The notes beneath the pieces were generated by a model. That model ran no database searches and was not told the DNA's origin. It saw only the letters and a program-made list of their open reading frames with translations. A stretch of 64,000 bases of DNA, taken from positions 10,912,001-10,976,000 of the forward strand of contig CM059621.1 in the NCBI GenBank assembly GCA_030435675.1, given 5' to 3'. Shown here one piece after another: positions 1-11,344 of this stretch (position 1 is the stretch's first letter; every line of letters starts with the position of its first letter). Made by a program: the position numbers and the translations under genes. Origin of the DNA: Steinernema hermaphroditum. Taxonomy: Eukaryota; Nematoda; Chromadorea; Rhabditida; Steinernematidae.

Positions 1-876
1 TACCTGTAGGGCGAGACTCCATTGGAAGGCGAGGGTCTGCACGATTCTGTACTTGGGCCCGGCGGTTTCGGAAGCGAGAGTCATGCTGGCGTCGACGAGC
101 ATTCCGTAGGAGAAGCCCATTCCAAGCATCGAGAAGAGAAGCATCTCCCAGGACAAGGAGACTCCCCCGGCGAGGCCGAAGAGTCCCATGAGGACGGCTC
201 CCGAGTAGGAGACCCACTTCCTGAAGGCCTCTTCGGATCAGAAGCGCGAAGCGCTGCCTACCTTCCGTAAACATCTGCCAGGTGGCCCCCGAGAATCGCT
301 CCAATCCCCGAGCCTATCGCCTGGACGGTCTGCATGTGCTGGGGAAGGTATGAGTTGGGGCAGACGAAGTCTTCCTCCTCGTAGAGACTGTGGAACACCG
401 AGATGGTGCTGTTGGCGGGACATAGGGAGATTTTGGTGCACGTGTCCGATATCCTCTGCAAAGAGATCTTTGAGGGTCTTTCTGTTGTGCAAATCGATTA
501 CGCCCCTCGGATTATTCAAATAGTTTTCACAATCGATTCACGGTTTTCATGTCGCCGCGGAAACTGTTAATCGCAAAAATTTGCAAAAAACAGAGAAGGA
601 TTATGTTGGAATGGATTCCGAGCCATAAGAACGAACCTCGATGCTAGGGTCGGAGCAGCTGGGCTTCAAGGAAGCGAAGGAGACGAAGACGTAGTTGCCG
701 GCGGCGTTGATCATGGCGTACTGGATGACGAGCAGCGCGAACAGCTGGTACCTACCGTAGTGCCCCGTTCGGTCGAAGACCTCGTCGAACTCGAGCACCG
801 CATTGCTACAGTAACTCCGGGGCTGCTTGAGCTCCTCTGAAGAGCTTTCGGAGACGTTCGAACTCCACAGACCCAT
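1..876 (-). CDS. SLC22-type organic ion transporter, 5' part (partial)
   Basis: This is the N-terminal half of a major-facilitator carrier of the SLC22 (organic cation/anion transporter) kind; the gene continues past window base 1. I place the start at the ATG on 874-876 (MGLWSSNVSES). It is followed by LEFDEVFDRTGHYGRYQ, the family's cytosolic lead into TM1. Exon 1 ends near 626 at SCSDPSIE. Exon 2 starts after TTTGCAG near 455 with a cysteine-bearing extracellular loop, and ends near 262 in GGHLADVYGR, the MFS loop-2/3 signature. A third stretch, about 4-235, reads AFRKWVSYSGAVLMGLFGLA and further membrane segments, and ends at a CAG/GTA donor at the window edge. The junction between exons 2 and 3 is unresolved: the shortest GT-AG intron (about 31 nt) leaves a 1-nt frame mismatch. 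Substrate cannot be inferred. Confidence 0.75.
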
Positions 877-3800
877 GGGAAGCAGACGACCTGGAATTGG
901 GGGAATTTGAAGCAGCTGAGAACCAGCTGGGCGCGCACTTGAACCCGTCGGGGTCGTCGAACGTTCGTCGCGCCCTCCGCCGACCTTCGGCACCTTCTTG
1001 ACGACGGAGCTCGCTTCGGGACGCCTCAGAAGCCAAGAAGGAAACGATTCCAATTAGCGGAATCGCTCGGGGCACCACATATGCGGCGAAAGTGAATAGC
1101 GCGACGCCCAATTTAAACAGGTTACCAATTAATCGCCCCTTCGCACTTTCAACACCGAAGGAAACGCGACGGGTTGGCGTCATTATCCGCAGAAGATGAC
1201 CTCTTCCTGTCGGAACTGCGACGCCCTCGGGGCGATCGGCTAATTCGCGCCGGATCGGCACCGTGACTGATTCGCTTTGGTGTCCTCGTGAGTCACAAAA
1301 GCGACATGTGAGAGGCGGCCTCGAGGCACGCCCCTGCACCCACGGGTACTGTAGCCCTTGCTGGGGTCCGACGACAGCGAAAGCCGGTGTGACACGCAAT
1401 AAAGGGACAAAAAGTGGAAAGGAATGGAACCGACAGGAACCGCGTGATGATTGAGACATGTCTGCTTGGCTAGATGTGCCCTTGTTGATGCGAACTGTTT
1501 CGGTAGAAACATGTTGGTTCTGTTCCCAGCCCTGAACCAGTTTTTCAGAAGGCAACCAAGTAAAAAGTTTAGAAGTTCGATCAATCGGAAATCTTCTTCT
1601 GCACTGCTTCGGATTCCACTTTTGGATTCCAAAAGTCACAAAGAAACGTCTTGATTTTGTCAGTTCGTTCTGTATTTTCAGAAGATTTCAAAGACTCATG
1701 GAAAGTGATAAACGAATGCAAAAAAAACAAAAAGATCATTGAGCTGCACTAAATAGGAAAGCGTACTGTCTTGTGCTGGGAACTGTGCTGTGCTGGGAAC
1801 CACTTGAAGATGTAAATTTCGCACAAAAAGTACAGATGTGAGAGAAAAAATAAAGAAAATCTATGTTCGCTTAGAATTGTGGCAGCCCGGGCCAAAAAGA
1901 AGACATTTTTGACATTTTTTTCATTTTTGAGGAATACTAAAAATATAACAGCAAAATCGGTCTTGGAAGGGATAGAGAAACTAAAAGGCGAAGTTTAGAT
2001 GGCAAATGAGGCTTTTAAGCGCGTGCGATGATACTACATACGACGTTGGACGAAAATAAAAAAACACGTTTCGCGTTCCTGAGTCCTGACTCCTGAGTAA
2101 TCGGTCCCATACTTAAAAAATAACGAAATGGAAGGTGTATAGCTTTCATCGTCATAGAAGCCCCGTCAAAGTAGGATTCGGTGCGGCCAGAAGCGCGGCT
2201 GTAAGTCACAAAGTGAAGAGAACAAGCCCCAAATCGGCGCATAAATGTGATGCGAATCGGGTGTTTGATCGAATTCAAACGGCGAATTCGTCGGATTACC
2301 AAGCGAGGCGACCGAAATCCGAAGCGTAATCCGCGCTGAGACTCGGGGGCACGCGAACTCAACCGAGAACGAGAGTCGAGTGCCGGGATCGCCGATCCGA
2401 ACCGGTCTTATTTGGACCTCGTTATCTGCCCTGGCGATCAGCTTTGTCGGCTCCGGGAGAACAATCGGAGGCGCGTTCCAGAAAAGGCTTCTGCGCGGTT
2501 TCCGTCGACGTGTTTTGCCAGTTTACCGTGTCCGATGATTCGATTTATGCAGAAACACGTCGGCGCTGGAAGGGTGTCGCGTTCAAGCTTCGAGTTGTAG
2601 CGACCGCACGCAAAGAACTATTCTGCCGAGAGTGCCTACGACGGAATCGAGAAACGGACGATTATTGGGGTACGGTAGTCGGGTCAGTGTGAGCGAACAG
2701 CGTGAAAACAGAGACAAATTCGACAAATTAACTGCTGTTTGCGGTGTTAGTCCTGAATTGGGGGAATCAACTTTCGAAAAATGGTTTAGTCACAATTTGG
2801 CCGCAGCGATGCTTAGTATTTATATGGAGCACGGTGAGTGGTCTTCGGTTACGTCTCCCTACCTATGTCTCCCTAACTATGGGGGCTTCTCGAAATGCGT
2901 TCTACAGAAACTAGTTTCAAAATACGGGCGAAGAAACAAGTGGCACTGTCCAATTTTGCCTGTAATTATAGTCGCAAATACGGTAGTGCAAGCTCGAAAG
3001 GATTCATCCGCACGCGAGAGAAAGCTGTGAAACGATGAATTTCGATTCTTGTTTCTTGCTTTTTGGAGAATTTATTGTCACAGTCAGAGATGCCAAACAG
3101 AGCCGGCGAGAAAGTCGAGAAGTCAAACTCAACGAGTCGGCATCTCTGGTCACAGATGTTGCTCGCTAACTAATACTACTGTACTTTAGCGCATAGTTCA
3201 ATTTCCTCAAATGTTACAGTCACCATCGTGTTTTCATGTCTTGCGATCAGTTACAGTACTTACTGTACTGTCTGGTACTCGCCAAACAAACCTTCTTCCC
3301 TACAAATTTTGTCACAGTGAATGTCAGGGAAGAAATGAAGGAAGTATCTAGAATGAGGCACGAAAGACCCACATAAGAACTGAAATACAATTTGAAATTT
3401 AGCCTGCAGCGGACTCTTTCGATACGGAAGGCGAGTCAGAAATAAAAGGGGTGCAGAACCAGTTATCAAAAGAAACATTGTGTGTACTTCGCGTTGTAAA
3501 TAATTTGATCGGAAAAAACAAGCCTTGTTTTTGTGGCCTCCCCTGCACAGGACCAAACTTCCATTATTTGATCGTATTTGACCGAAAATATGAACGCCTC
3601 ATCCGGTGCATACACAGAACGACCGATTGCAAAGATTCGGAGGAAAACACAGGATTTGTGTGTGAGAGCGGCGGGCACGCTCTGATTTGGAAAACATTTG
3701 CTCTCTGCGGAAATTGTTTGTTTTTGATTGTGCGTGCAGCACTCAGAGTACTCGGTCGAACGGACGGAAGCCTAGTTGAAAGCGACCGTACCTCAAATGG

Positions 3801-5084
3801 CATTCTGGATCATTTCCGCTCGACTCCGTAACAGATCGTGCTGTATCTTATCCAGGCCACGCTGACCATGCAGCCAAAGATTACAGTATCAGTACGGCCG
3901 TTGTTAACTCGACATAAGTCTGCTTTCAAGGAAATTACGAGTGCTTCCTTTGCATCTTTGAAGTGAGCAATTTTTTTTCTGAGATTTCGGATTCGAAGTC
4001 GTCTAAGAAGTCAGTTATTTGTGACGAAAACATCAATCACAGATCAATGTGCACTCGTTTATCTTCTTAGGAACTCCGTCGCGATCTCAGCGATGACGTC
4101 TCCTTCCACATCAGATTCCAAACACCACACTTGGCGCACTCTTTGATTGTTTCGGCGAATGTCGGCGATCTTCGTTCTTGTCCTTTGAAACCTGCTCAGC
4201 AGACGACGAGGTCCTTTGGGAACGCGGTGTTCACACCCACTACGAAACAACAGAAGGAGGAATTCATTCGGTAAACAGAGAGAGAAGCAGTTTGAGATTC
4301 GTTTTGAGGTTTAGCTATACTCACATAGAACTACAGATAGAGAACGTTTGCCTCGATCGCTTCGAAGTGTTTCGTTTATGAAAAAACAACATGATTACTG
4401 TATGCGTCTGCTAGCATCTACCGCTCGGAAGTTCTCGATTCTTGGATGAGTCGAACAAATAAATCCACATTTGCATTCTTAATCGTGTGTTGCAAATGGA
4501 ATGCGAATTTTTTATGGTACGGCATCATCGGACCAAATCGGATTATAGTCTGTCGTGCTAATTTTTGTGACCAAACACGTTTCATGTCTCTCTGGAAATA
4601 TTCGACATTGTGGCTACAAACCGGGGAATTCCATCTACTTAGAAGGTCTCTCCACTCATCCGAAAACAACTCTATTCCAGATCGCCTTCGGAATCCCAAC
4701 CACGCACCAAAACAACGCCTTCCGCGTGGCATCACCGCGTGGCTCCTTCGGTCATGTCAAAGTACAAAAACGGCGTCGAGGTCGGCGTTCTCCCCTTACG
4801 TCGTCTCTGTTTTCGCATACGTCTTCGTGACGTCACGAACCGGTTGCAGCGCTCTGCGAAACGGTCTCCGCGCCGACGTCACACTTCAAGGGAAAAGCGC
4901 CCTTCGGAGTGTTTTCATTTGTGCTTTTAGTCGTTAAATTACATTTAGAGAACACATAATTCGACTCGGCGTCAGAGGAGAAGATCGCGGTGGGGGCGAG
5001 GGATACCCGCGAGGGCCTGATTTACAAAAACGAGGGTTGCGAGAAGAATCGGGCTGAGATTTGTACACGACAGGGATGAGGCGT
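877..5084. other. Intergenic stretch, no recognisable gene
   Basis: About 4.2 kb without an ORF I can tie to a family; the open frames here are short, mutually overlapping and lack consistent splice structure. It contains a small imperfect inverted repeat near 3085-3155 (arms built on AGAGATGCC / GGCATCTCT), a perfect CRE-like palindrome TGACGTCA at 4828-4835, and copies of the window-wide TACSGTA heptamer (for example 2671-2677). Upstream non-coding exons of the SLC22 gene could lie in its left part. Confidence 0.6.
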
Positions 5085-6116
5085 CTAAGACTGCGCGACG
5101 GTGGCGTAGATCCAGTGGCAGCCGATCATGCCCTGTTTGCTGCCGTGGAGCGCGTCGTTGAGCTCCTTGATGTTGAGCTTGTTGACCGGCCGGTCGAAGA
5201 TGCGCGCGGCGATGACGAGGGGGATCTCCTGAAGTGGAGCTAGCCAGTGTACTCGGGGGACGGACCTACCCCGGAGCGGGCGCGGCTGCTCACGAAGAGG
5301 TCCCAGAGCTGCTCGGCGCGGCTGGCGTTCTGGTCGAGGAAGGGGAGCAGCTCGTTTTTGGTGGGGAGACAGACCTTCAGCGAGAGGTCGCTGTAGCTGC
5401 CAGTGGGAAGACCCTCGGCCGAGCATTTCGCCGGCGCGTCCTTCTGGTAAATCTGTACGAAGTTGCGGAGGGCGCCTCCCATCGTCCGGCAGATGTCGCA
5501 GTGCACGCTGAAAAGACTAGGTTCCGCAACGAAAGGCCAGACGAGACTCACCAGGAGCCGATGCCGCCACATCCTTCGGCGTCGGCGTTCACGCAGCGCT
5601 CGGGCTTCCCGTGAATGCCGATGCGCGTCTCCAGATGCACGTAGTACTTCTTGTCACCAGATAGACCCGGGGCGAAGACCTCGACCGTGCCGCCACTCAT
5701 GCGAAAGCACTTGTGGCCATCGCCGGTCTTCTCCTCTTTGAAGTTGACGCCGGTGGACTTGTAGCTGGGGAACTTGATCAGCAGGTTCTCCTTGCTCGGA
5801 CCTGCAACGACCGAAGTAGGCCTCGACGTCACGGCGACGTCACACGAAGGTCATCGGCGCTTCCGGCGTCACCCAATTACGTCTCGCCGACGGAAACGTT
5901 TCAAAGAGGATCAGTTCCGGTCGGGGGTCCCTCAGCCTCTGGGGACGCCCGCCTAACCGGCTTAGTTTCAGTAAGTTGATCTTTTGGAAGGAGCTGATCT
6001 CGAGGAAACTCACCGGAGCTCGGGGAGCAGGGGAAGTGGCGCTCGATCCGTACGGAGATGTCGGCAACGGCGAAGCCGAGGAGTCCGAGGGCCAGAAGAA
6101 GGGTCAGCGACTGCAT
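5085..6116 (-). CDS. Secreted GM2-activator-like lipid-binding protein, paralog 1
   Basis: Four-exon secreted protein. The start at 6116 gives a signal peptide (MQSLTLLLALGLLGFAVA). Exon 1 ends near 6015. Exon 2 (about 5803 down to 5550) contains VEVFAPGL and CVNADAEGCGGIGS. Exon 3 starts at VHCDICRTMGG and holds the Cys pairs around AKCSAEGLPTGSYSDL and KVCLP. Exon 4 ends ARIFD...KLN..EL...GMIGCHWIYATVAQS at the stop on 5085-5087. The order of cysteines, the C-x-GCGGIGSC-x-x-x-C-x-x-C block, the CSAEGLPTGSY turn and the terminal GCHWIYATV strand resemble the GM2-activator family, whose members are beta-cup proteins that present glycolipids in lysosomes or outside the cell. That assignment rests on pattern only. 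The adjacent gene at 7397-8402 is a clear paralog with the same intron after the GS(C) codon. Confidence 0.65.
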
Positions 6117-7396
6117 GCCTTCTGAAAGAGAGCTAGGCGTTGATGATCGGAGGCACGGGGATTCACGACACGACCGGCGAAGAAGTCACTACGGCCTTCG
6201 AGGCGCACGCGCCACGAAGACGACGACGCGCGCGACTAGCCCCGAGGCGCTTCGATGGCGACGCCGCGCCGGGGGGCGGTGGGAGCGTCTCCTACCGAAT
6301 TCGAGCGACTGGCTGTCCCAACTAGCAAGGAGAGACTGCGCTGGAGAAGGAGAGAACGGGTTTGTTGCGAAGAAGAGCAAAATGGAGAAACTGAAGAAGT
6401 CTCCGATCGATCGACTCCGGTCAGAGGTCCCGGGCCAAGCACCCTCCGAGGTACGGTGGCACGAGGAGCCTGGTGAGGCAACACCCGGGGCGAAGTCACA
6501 TGGAGCGGCTGGTGGAGAAAGCGAAAACGAGATCCGATCTCACGCAAATTCACCTGAATCGTCTCTTTTATCGGCGATCTCACGGTTCGTCAGCTCATCA
6601 ACTGATTTATGACGTCGTCGTCGGGCAAATTAGCCTCCTCGCACTTAGCCGATGGCGCCGCGAACCGGAATAGCGCGATTCGGCCGGCCAGCCGCTTCAC
6701 GGGCTGAAGGCGCTGGCGAAGGCCGCTGCCCAGCTTCTAGATTGCATAACTCTGCGAGATCGATAAAAACCCCTTTCTCCGCTCATCTTCTCGGCCACCA
6801 TCTCGTTTCTTCGGTGCAATTCACGGCGATTACACGTTCAGGCGAAAACATCTTGGCGCTCGACGAGTTCCTTTTCGATCTGAGAGGATTTCGCGGCGTT
6901 GAAGAGGGAGTTCCAAAGCCAGCCCGGCGTCCTTTAAAATATCAGGTTCTAAAGAACGGCAACGACAAAGATCGGAGCCGGACGGCGGACACGACTAGCC
7001 CGGACGGGTCGGTCTGAGTGACTCACGGTCCGCTGTAGGTGTCGTCTCCGAAGATGACCGATTACCGTCGCCGATTTGGAAGTGACGCAAATCGGGATCA
7101 TCTCCGTCGCCTGTAGAGGGAATCCAATTAAAACCCTTTCAGCAGTGGCATAAAATAAGAAAGCTTTCCACTACTCATTACGCGAGTTATCTTAAGGAAA
7201 TTCCAGGACGAACCCAAGGAAATAAGTATAGGGTCTAAAATTTGGCAAATGGAAACAACGGAGAGTCAAAGCTCCCCTACAGGACTGAGTGTAGTGTGCG
7301 ACAGTCGCCTCGTCGATCAATATTTTTGAGTCAAATAAATTTACTATTAACTTTTGATATGTACAGACAAACCACATAATTATCTCCTCTGCACGC
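6117..7396. other. Spacer between the two GM2-activator-like genes
   Basis: About 1.3 kb separating the tandem paralogs, presumably holding the promoter of the 5085-6116 gene. Open frames exist because the left part is GC-rich, but none shows a recognisable domain or splice structure. Nothing else is seen. Confidence 0.5.
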
Positions 7397-8402
7397 CTAA
7401 CCGGTTCTCCCCGACACCGTCGGCGGCGCCAGTGGCGTTATTTTAACGTTCCCATAGAGTTTGTGGCAGGCGACGAAGTCGCGCTGTTCGCGGATCATCT
7501 TGTTGAAGGGGAGGCTCCAGTAGACCTCCGGGGGGAGCGGCTCGTCCTGGAAGAGACTCGGCTTCGACTGACGATAGACTCGCTCGATCTTCGCCTGGGT
7601 CTGCATCTTCTCGCTGATGTCGGTGTCGAAGACGTAGACCGTCGCGAAAATTCCCATCGATCGAAGGCTCTGGCCGTCCTAAAAGGATACTGTAAGGTAT
7701 ACAGGAAAGGAAATGAGGACTCACCTCTGACTGGATGAGGGTCTTGAAGGTCTCAATGCTGAAGCCCTGACTCACGAGGATGTTGTTGATGGAGGGGAGA
7801 CAGAAGAGGAGCTCGAGGTTGTCGTAGATGCCCGGGGAGAGACCCTCACCGCACTTGATCTGCTTCCCGTTCAGAAGGAGCTCCGCCTTCACCCCCACGT
7901 TCTGGGCGAACGTCTCGCAGGCGTTGCAGTAGAGGCTGAAGAAGGCGGCCTGGTTAGGGTAGTCGGCATTGAGGGACCCACCAGGAGCCAAATCCACCGC
8001 AACCATCCGGTTTTTGATCCTTACAACTCTCGGGAACCTGGCGCTTATTGGCCGTGCTTTTCAGCTCGAGGTAGATGCTGAAGTCTCCTTTGAACTCCTT
8101 GAAGACTTGCACCTTGCCGCCGATACTGTAACAGTTGGGACCTTCCTCCTCTCGTGCCTTCAGCTTCGGACCGCTCCTCTCCGTCCCGCCCTCAAACTCC
8201 AGCTTCCGATCCCACTTCGCTCTATCTGAAAGTGGCCATCTTGCAAAGCTCCTGATCCACCCCTAGTCGACAGACCTTTCCTGTAGGTGCACGGCTGGTG
8301 CTTGATGAGTTCGAGGTTGAAGTCGAGGTCGTCGGCTATTTTGAGGGCGTCGCCGAGGGAGCCGAGAATTGCAAGGAAGGCAAGGGTCGCAGCGGGGCGC
8401 AT
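7397..8402 (-). CDS. Secreted GM2-activator-like lipid-binding protein, paralog 2
   Basis: Paralog of the 5085-6116 gene. The start at 8402 gives signal peptide MRPAATLAFLAILGSLGDA. Exon 1 ends at TYRK-G (donor GTCTGT). Exon 2 runs from AKWDRKLEFEGG through CYSIGGKVQVFKEFKGDFSIY to SCKDQKPDGCGGFGS and ends TG|GTGGGT; an intron of about 47 nt leads to C-LYCNACETF, the same phase and place as in paralog 1. Exon 3 holds KCGEGLSPGIYDNLEL and FCLPS; the last exon runs from DGQSLRSMGIFATVYVFD to the stop on 7397-7399. CNAC and CGEGLSPGIY align with CDIC and CSAEGLPTGSY of its sister. It differs by a C-terminal extension past CHKLYGNVKI. The function is inferred to be extracellular or lysosomal lipid binding. 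The two paralogs are clearly old, since sequence identity outside the Cys framework is low. Confidence 0.65.
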
Positions 8403-8705
8403 TCTGGCGGATCTGAAGGGTTAAGACAGAGATTTCACACGGATTTGTCGAACGCAAAACAGGATCGAGCGGAGTGCGCGCCCTGGGGGATCTGGAAGGC
8501 CTCCACGACGACGGTCTGACCAGAAGCCCAGCTTCGAAGGCGAATGGTGCTGAAGACGACGAAAACTCGTCGGCCGCCGACGTCCGTCTCGTAGACAGAC
8601 TTCGAATAAACAGACTTTTTTTTCGCGTAAATGACTTTCATTCTGTGAAGAACGACCGCGCCGACCGGTGTGAAAACGGTCCCAGTCCCGCAGTGTTTGT
8701 CAGAA

Positions 8706-9235
8706 ATGGGTCAAAATGATGGTGAAGCCGGGTCGACCGCAAGTCTGCCTTCTCCTCCTCCATTGCCGCCGCCACCCGTGGATAGCGAAACCGCCGTCAG
8801 CGAACCGAAGCCGAAGGCCGATCGGTAAGTACCAATTTCCTCTGAATATCACTTTCTCGTTCCAGAAGTTTCCTGCGAAGAGCTTTCGCTCGTCTTGGAT
8901 TTGAAAGCGGAGACGATAAGCTCCCGGCCACTCCTCCGGCGACTCCTCCGCAAGACGAAAATGGAAACTTCGTTCCGGTAGGTTCCACTTTCTAATAGGC
9001 GCCCTCAACAAGAATTTTTGCAGATCGCCGACGACTCAGCCCAGTTGGAATCCCTGAACAGTACGTGTCATCAATGGGACAGCGCTAATTTCGCCTGATT
9101 TCAGAGGATACGATCGCGGAGGAAATGAAGAAACTGCGTATCTCGGGCGTCATTGTCATCGCTATCATCGTGTTCACTGGATTCGCCCAGAACCTCTTCT
9201 CGCTCCTCCTCCTATTCACAACCTTTTTCGAATAA
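8706..9235 (+). CDS. Small proline-rich protein with a C-terminal membrane anchor
   Basis: Four exons, 8706-8824, 8866-8977, 9024-9060 and 9105-9235, join in frame to 132 residues. All junctions are GT-AG, with introns of 41, 46 and 44 nt. The N-terminus is proline/acid-rich (PSPPPLPPPPVDSE), followed by a basic SFLRRAFARLGFE patch and a TPPATPP stretch. The only hydrophobic segment is the last 30 or so residues (ISGVIVIAIIVFTGFAQNLF and onward), with almost nothing after it. The expected topology is therefore a tail-anchored protein with its N-terminus in the cytosol. I do not recognise the family. It is transcribed away from the GM2-activator-like gene and convergently with the acyl-CoA synthetase; the stop codons are only 47 nt apart. 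Confidence 0.8.
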
Positions 9236-9263
9236 TGATCTCAAAAATGGTATATGTGACATC

Positions 9264-9269
9264 AATAAA
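9264..9269 (+). terminator. Poly(A) signal AATAAA
   Basis: AATAAA lies 29 nt after the stop of the 8706-9235 gene and just before the stop codon (9283) of the convergent acyl-CoA synthetase gene. Cleavage 10-20 nt downstream would put the end of the plus-strand transcript at or inside the other gene's last exon. Confidence 0.6.
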
Positions 9270-9282
9270 GATCTCCAAACGT

Positions 9283-11176
9283 TCACTGCTTTCCAATTCG
9301 CTCGCGAAGCACACGGTGGAGCGTTTTTCCACTGGAGCTCTTCGGCATCTCCTCGAGAACCTCGATACCGCCGCGCATATACTTGTGCGGCGCCAGTTTC
9401 TCTGAATCGACCGGTTTTTCGAGACTCGTAGCCAGAAATGAACCTTTGGCGAATTCAGCGATCTCATCGACGCCTCCGGAGGCGTCCTTGAGGACGACGA
9501 ACGCCTTCGGCGCCTCTCCACTGTGCTCATCGGCGATTCCGATGACGGCCGCCTCGACGACATTCTCGTGGAGCATCAAGACGTCCTCCTGGAAGTGATC
9601 ATCGTCGCGTGTTCACTCGAAGGGATCGACTACGATCTCCGAGGGCGACACTTGCATTCCGTTGACTTTAATGAGATCCTTGAGGCGGTCCACGACGTAG
9701 TAGAATCCTTCGTCGTCGTAGAAGACGACGTCCCCTGTGTGGAGCCACCCGTCGGCGTCGACAGTCTTCTCCGTCGCCTCCGCATCCTCTAGATACCCTT
9801 TCATGATGGCGTCGGAGCGGAGCCACAGCTCGCCCTTCTCGTTTGGTGCCGTCTTTTCCTCTCCGGAGTCCGCGTCGACTATCTTCGCCTCGAACCCCGG
9901 AAGGAGACGACCGCAGCTTCCCAAATGTTCAGCCTTCTTCCCCTGCAGGTTCAGAGGCGTCATGTGACTGAGGACAACGACCTCGGTCATACCGTAGCCT
10001 GAAACTAAACCTTTTTGAATCGAGCCCTTCCCGGAGGCGGTCACCCTGTAGGAGATTCGTCACGTTGGGGAAGGTCCTGAGGAAGGTCTCGCTGAGCTCC
10101 TTTCCGAGAGGCGCAGAGCCGCAGAGGATCGTGCGAACGGAGGAAAGGTCCCACTGGGAGGCCCTGTCGGCGTACTTGCAGAGGAATCCGACGATGGTCG
10201 GCACGAGATTGAGCGTGTCCACGCGGTATTCCTCGACGCAGTGGAACATGAGGACCGGATGGAAGCGGGGCATCACGACGCTGTGGTGTCCTTCGAGGAG
10301 ACAGTAGCAGAGCGCCCAGAAGCCGGAGCCGTGGTGGAAGGGGAGTACGGCGATCGTCGTGCGGGGCCCGTGCGACGAGGAAAGTTCATCGAAGACAGCT
10401 CTGCAAAAGGTTTGTTGGGAGGAGCCTTCACATTGACGTCCTTCGGAAAAAACTGACTCGGCTACCGTAACCACCGATTAGTGTCAAATGACTCAACTGT
10501 TTGAGAATGGAAGTGGCGCAGTTGTAGTTTCTGTGGGTGAGGAGGACGCACTTCTGCGGTCCACTGGTGCCGCTGCTGAGCGGCGCGATGAGAACGTCGT
10601 CGAGCGCCAAAATGGCTCCGATCTCGAGCGGCTCCGTCTCCGCGATAATGGCCTCGAAATCGGAGCCCCTCTGCCCCTCGGTTTTGTGCAGAACCACGAC
10701 GCGATTCGCGGGGAATCGCTCGGCTACCGCCGTCCTGAAGCTGTCGGATTCGGTGACGATGGCCATCGGCTTCACAACCTCCACGTCCCGGATGAGCTCC
10801 TCTGAAGGAACGCCGCTCGGTCGGAGCTTCGAACCTCAACTACCTTCCGAGGAGTCGTTGCTGACGGCAGAGATCGGACATCCGAGGAGGGCGCCGGCGA
10901 CGAAGACCACGGGGAACTGGATCCTGTTGGGGAGCACCACGAGAATCCGGTCGCCCTTCTGGAGGCCGCAGAGGCTCCGGAAGGCCTCCGCGAGACGCAG
11001 TGACTTCTCGCGGAATGCGGTGAACGAGAGATTCTCTCCGGAATCGCTGTCGGTCTAAAGAGTCCGAAAAAGTGGTGGAAAGATAGCTCTGTGGCTACCA
11101 GCGCCACTCGGCTACCGTACTCCTCGGCGGCGTTGAGGAGCTGCACATGGAAAGGAGTTTCAGAGTACGACACCAT
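9283..11176 (-). CDS. 4-coumarate-CoA-ligase-like acyl-CoA synthetase
   Basis: ANL-superfamily adenylate-forming enzyme that activates a carboxylic acid with ATP and CoA. Six exons resolve in frame: 11099-11176, 10844-11054, 10498-10801, 10045-10400, 9634-9998 and 9283-9588, giving 539 residues, normal for 4CL/firefly-luciferase-like proteins. Visible motifs are the AMP-binding P-loop SSGTSGPQKCVLLTHRN, LPFHHGSGFW, the adenine motif GYGMTE, GELWLRSDAIMKGYL, the ATP-binding GWLHTGD, RLKDLIKVNGMQVSPSEIED at the hinge, and the C-terminal catalytic lysine region PKSSSGKTLHR. The protein ends in IGKQ, so no classical peroxisomal SKL signal is present. The exon 3 donor (ACA|GTTGAG) is weak but is the only choice that keeps frame. 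Acyl substrate is unknown; nematodes carry many such genes. It converges with the small tail-anchored gene. Confidence 0.9.
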
Positions 11177-11344
11177 GACAACAAAATGGAGTGTCTCCGA
11201 ACCCTGGCGCCCAGGACCCGACCGCCGAAATAGTGGCCACTTACGCTGAACACCGCCCACTTCGGATCGGAATATATATTCTCGTAGAAATGTAACAACA
11301 GAGAGCACAACAACAACGACGACACAGCAACAAACAGGGAAATT

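Noticed and set aside
806..1639. 277-codon minus-strand frame overlapping the SLC22 exon 1
   Set aside because: It overlaps the SLC22 coding exon in another frame, lacks family features and spans what looks like upstream intergenic DNA.
3451..3831. Plus-strand frame of 126 codons in the 877-5084 stretch
   Set aside because: No homology by eye, overlapped by equally long frames on the other strand and no nearby splice signals forming a gene model.
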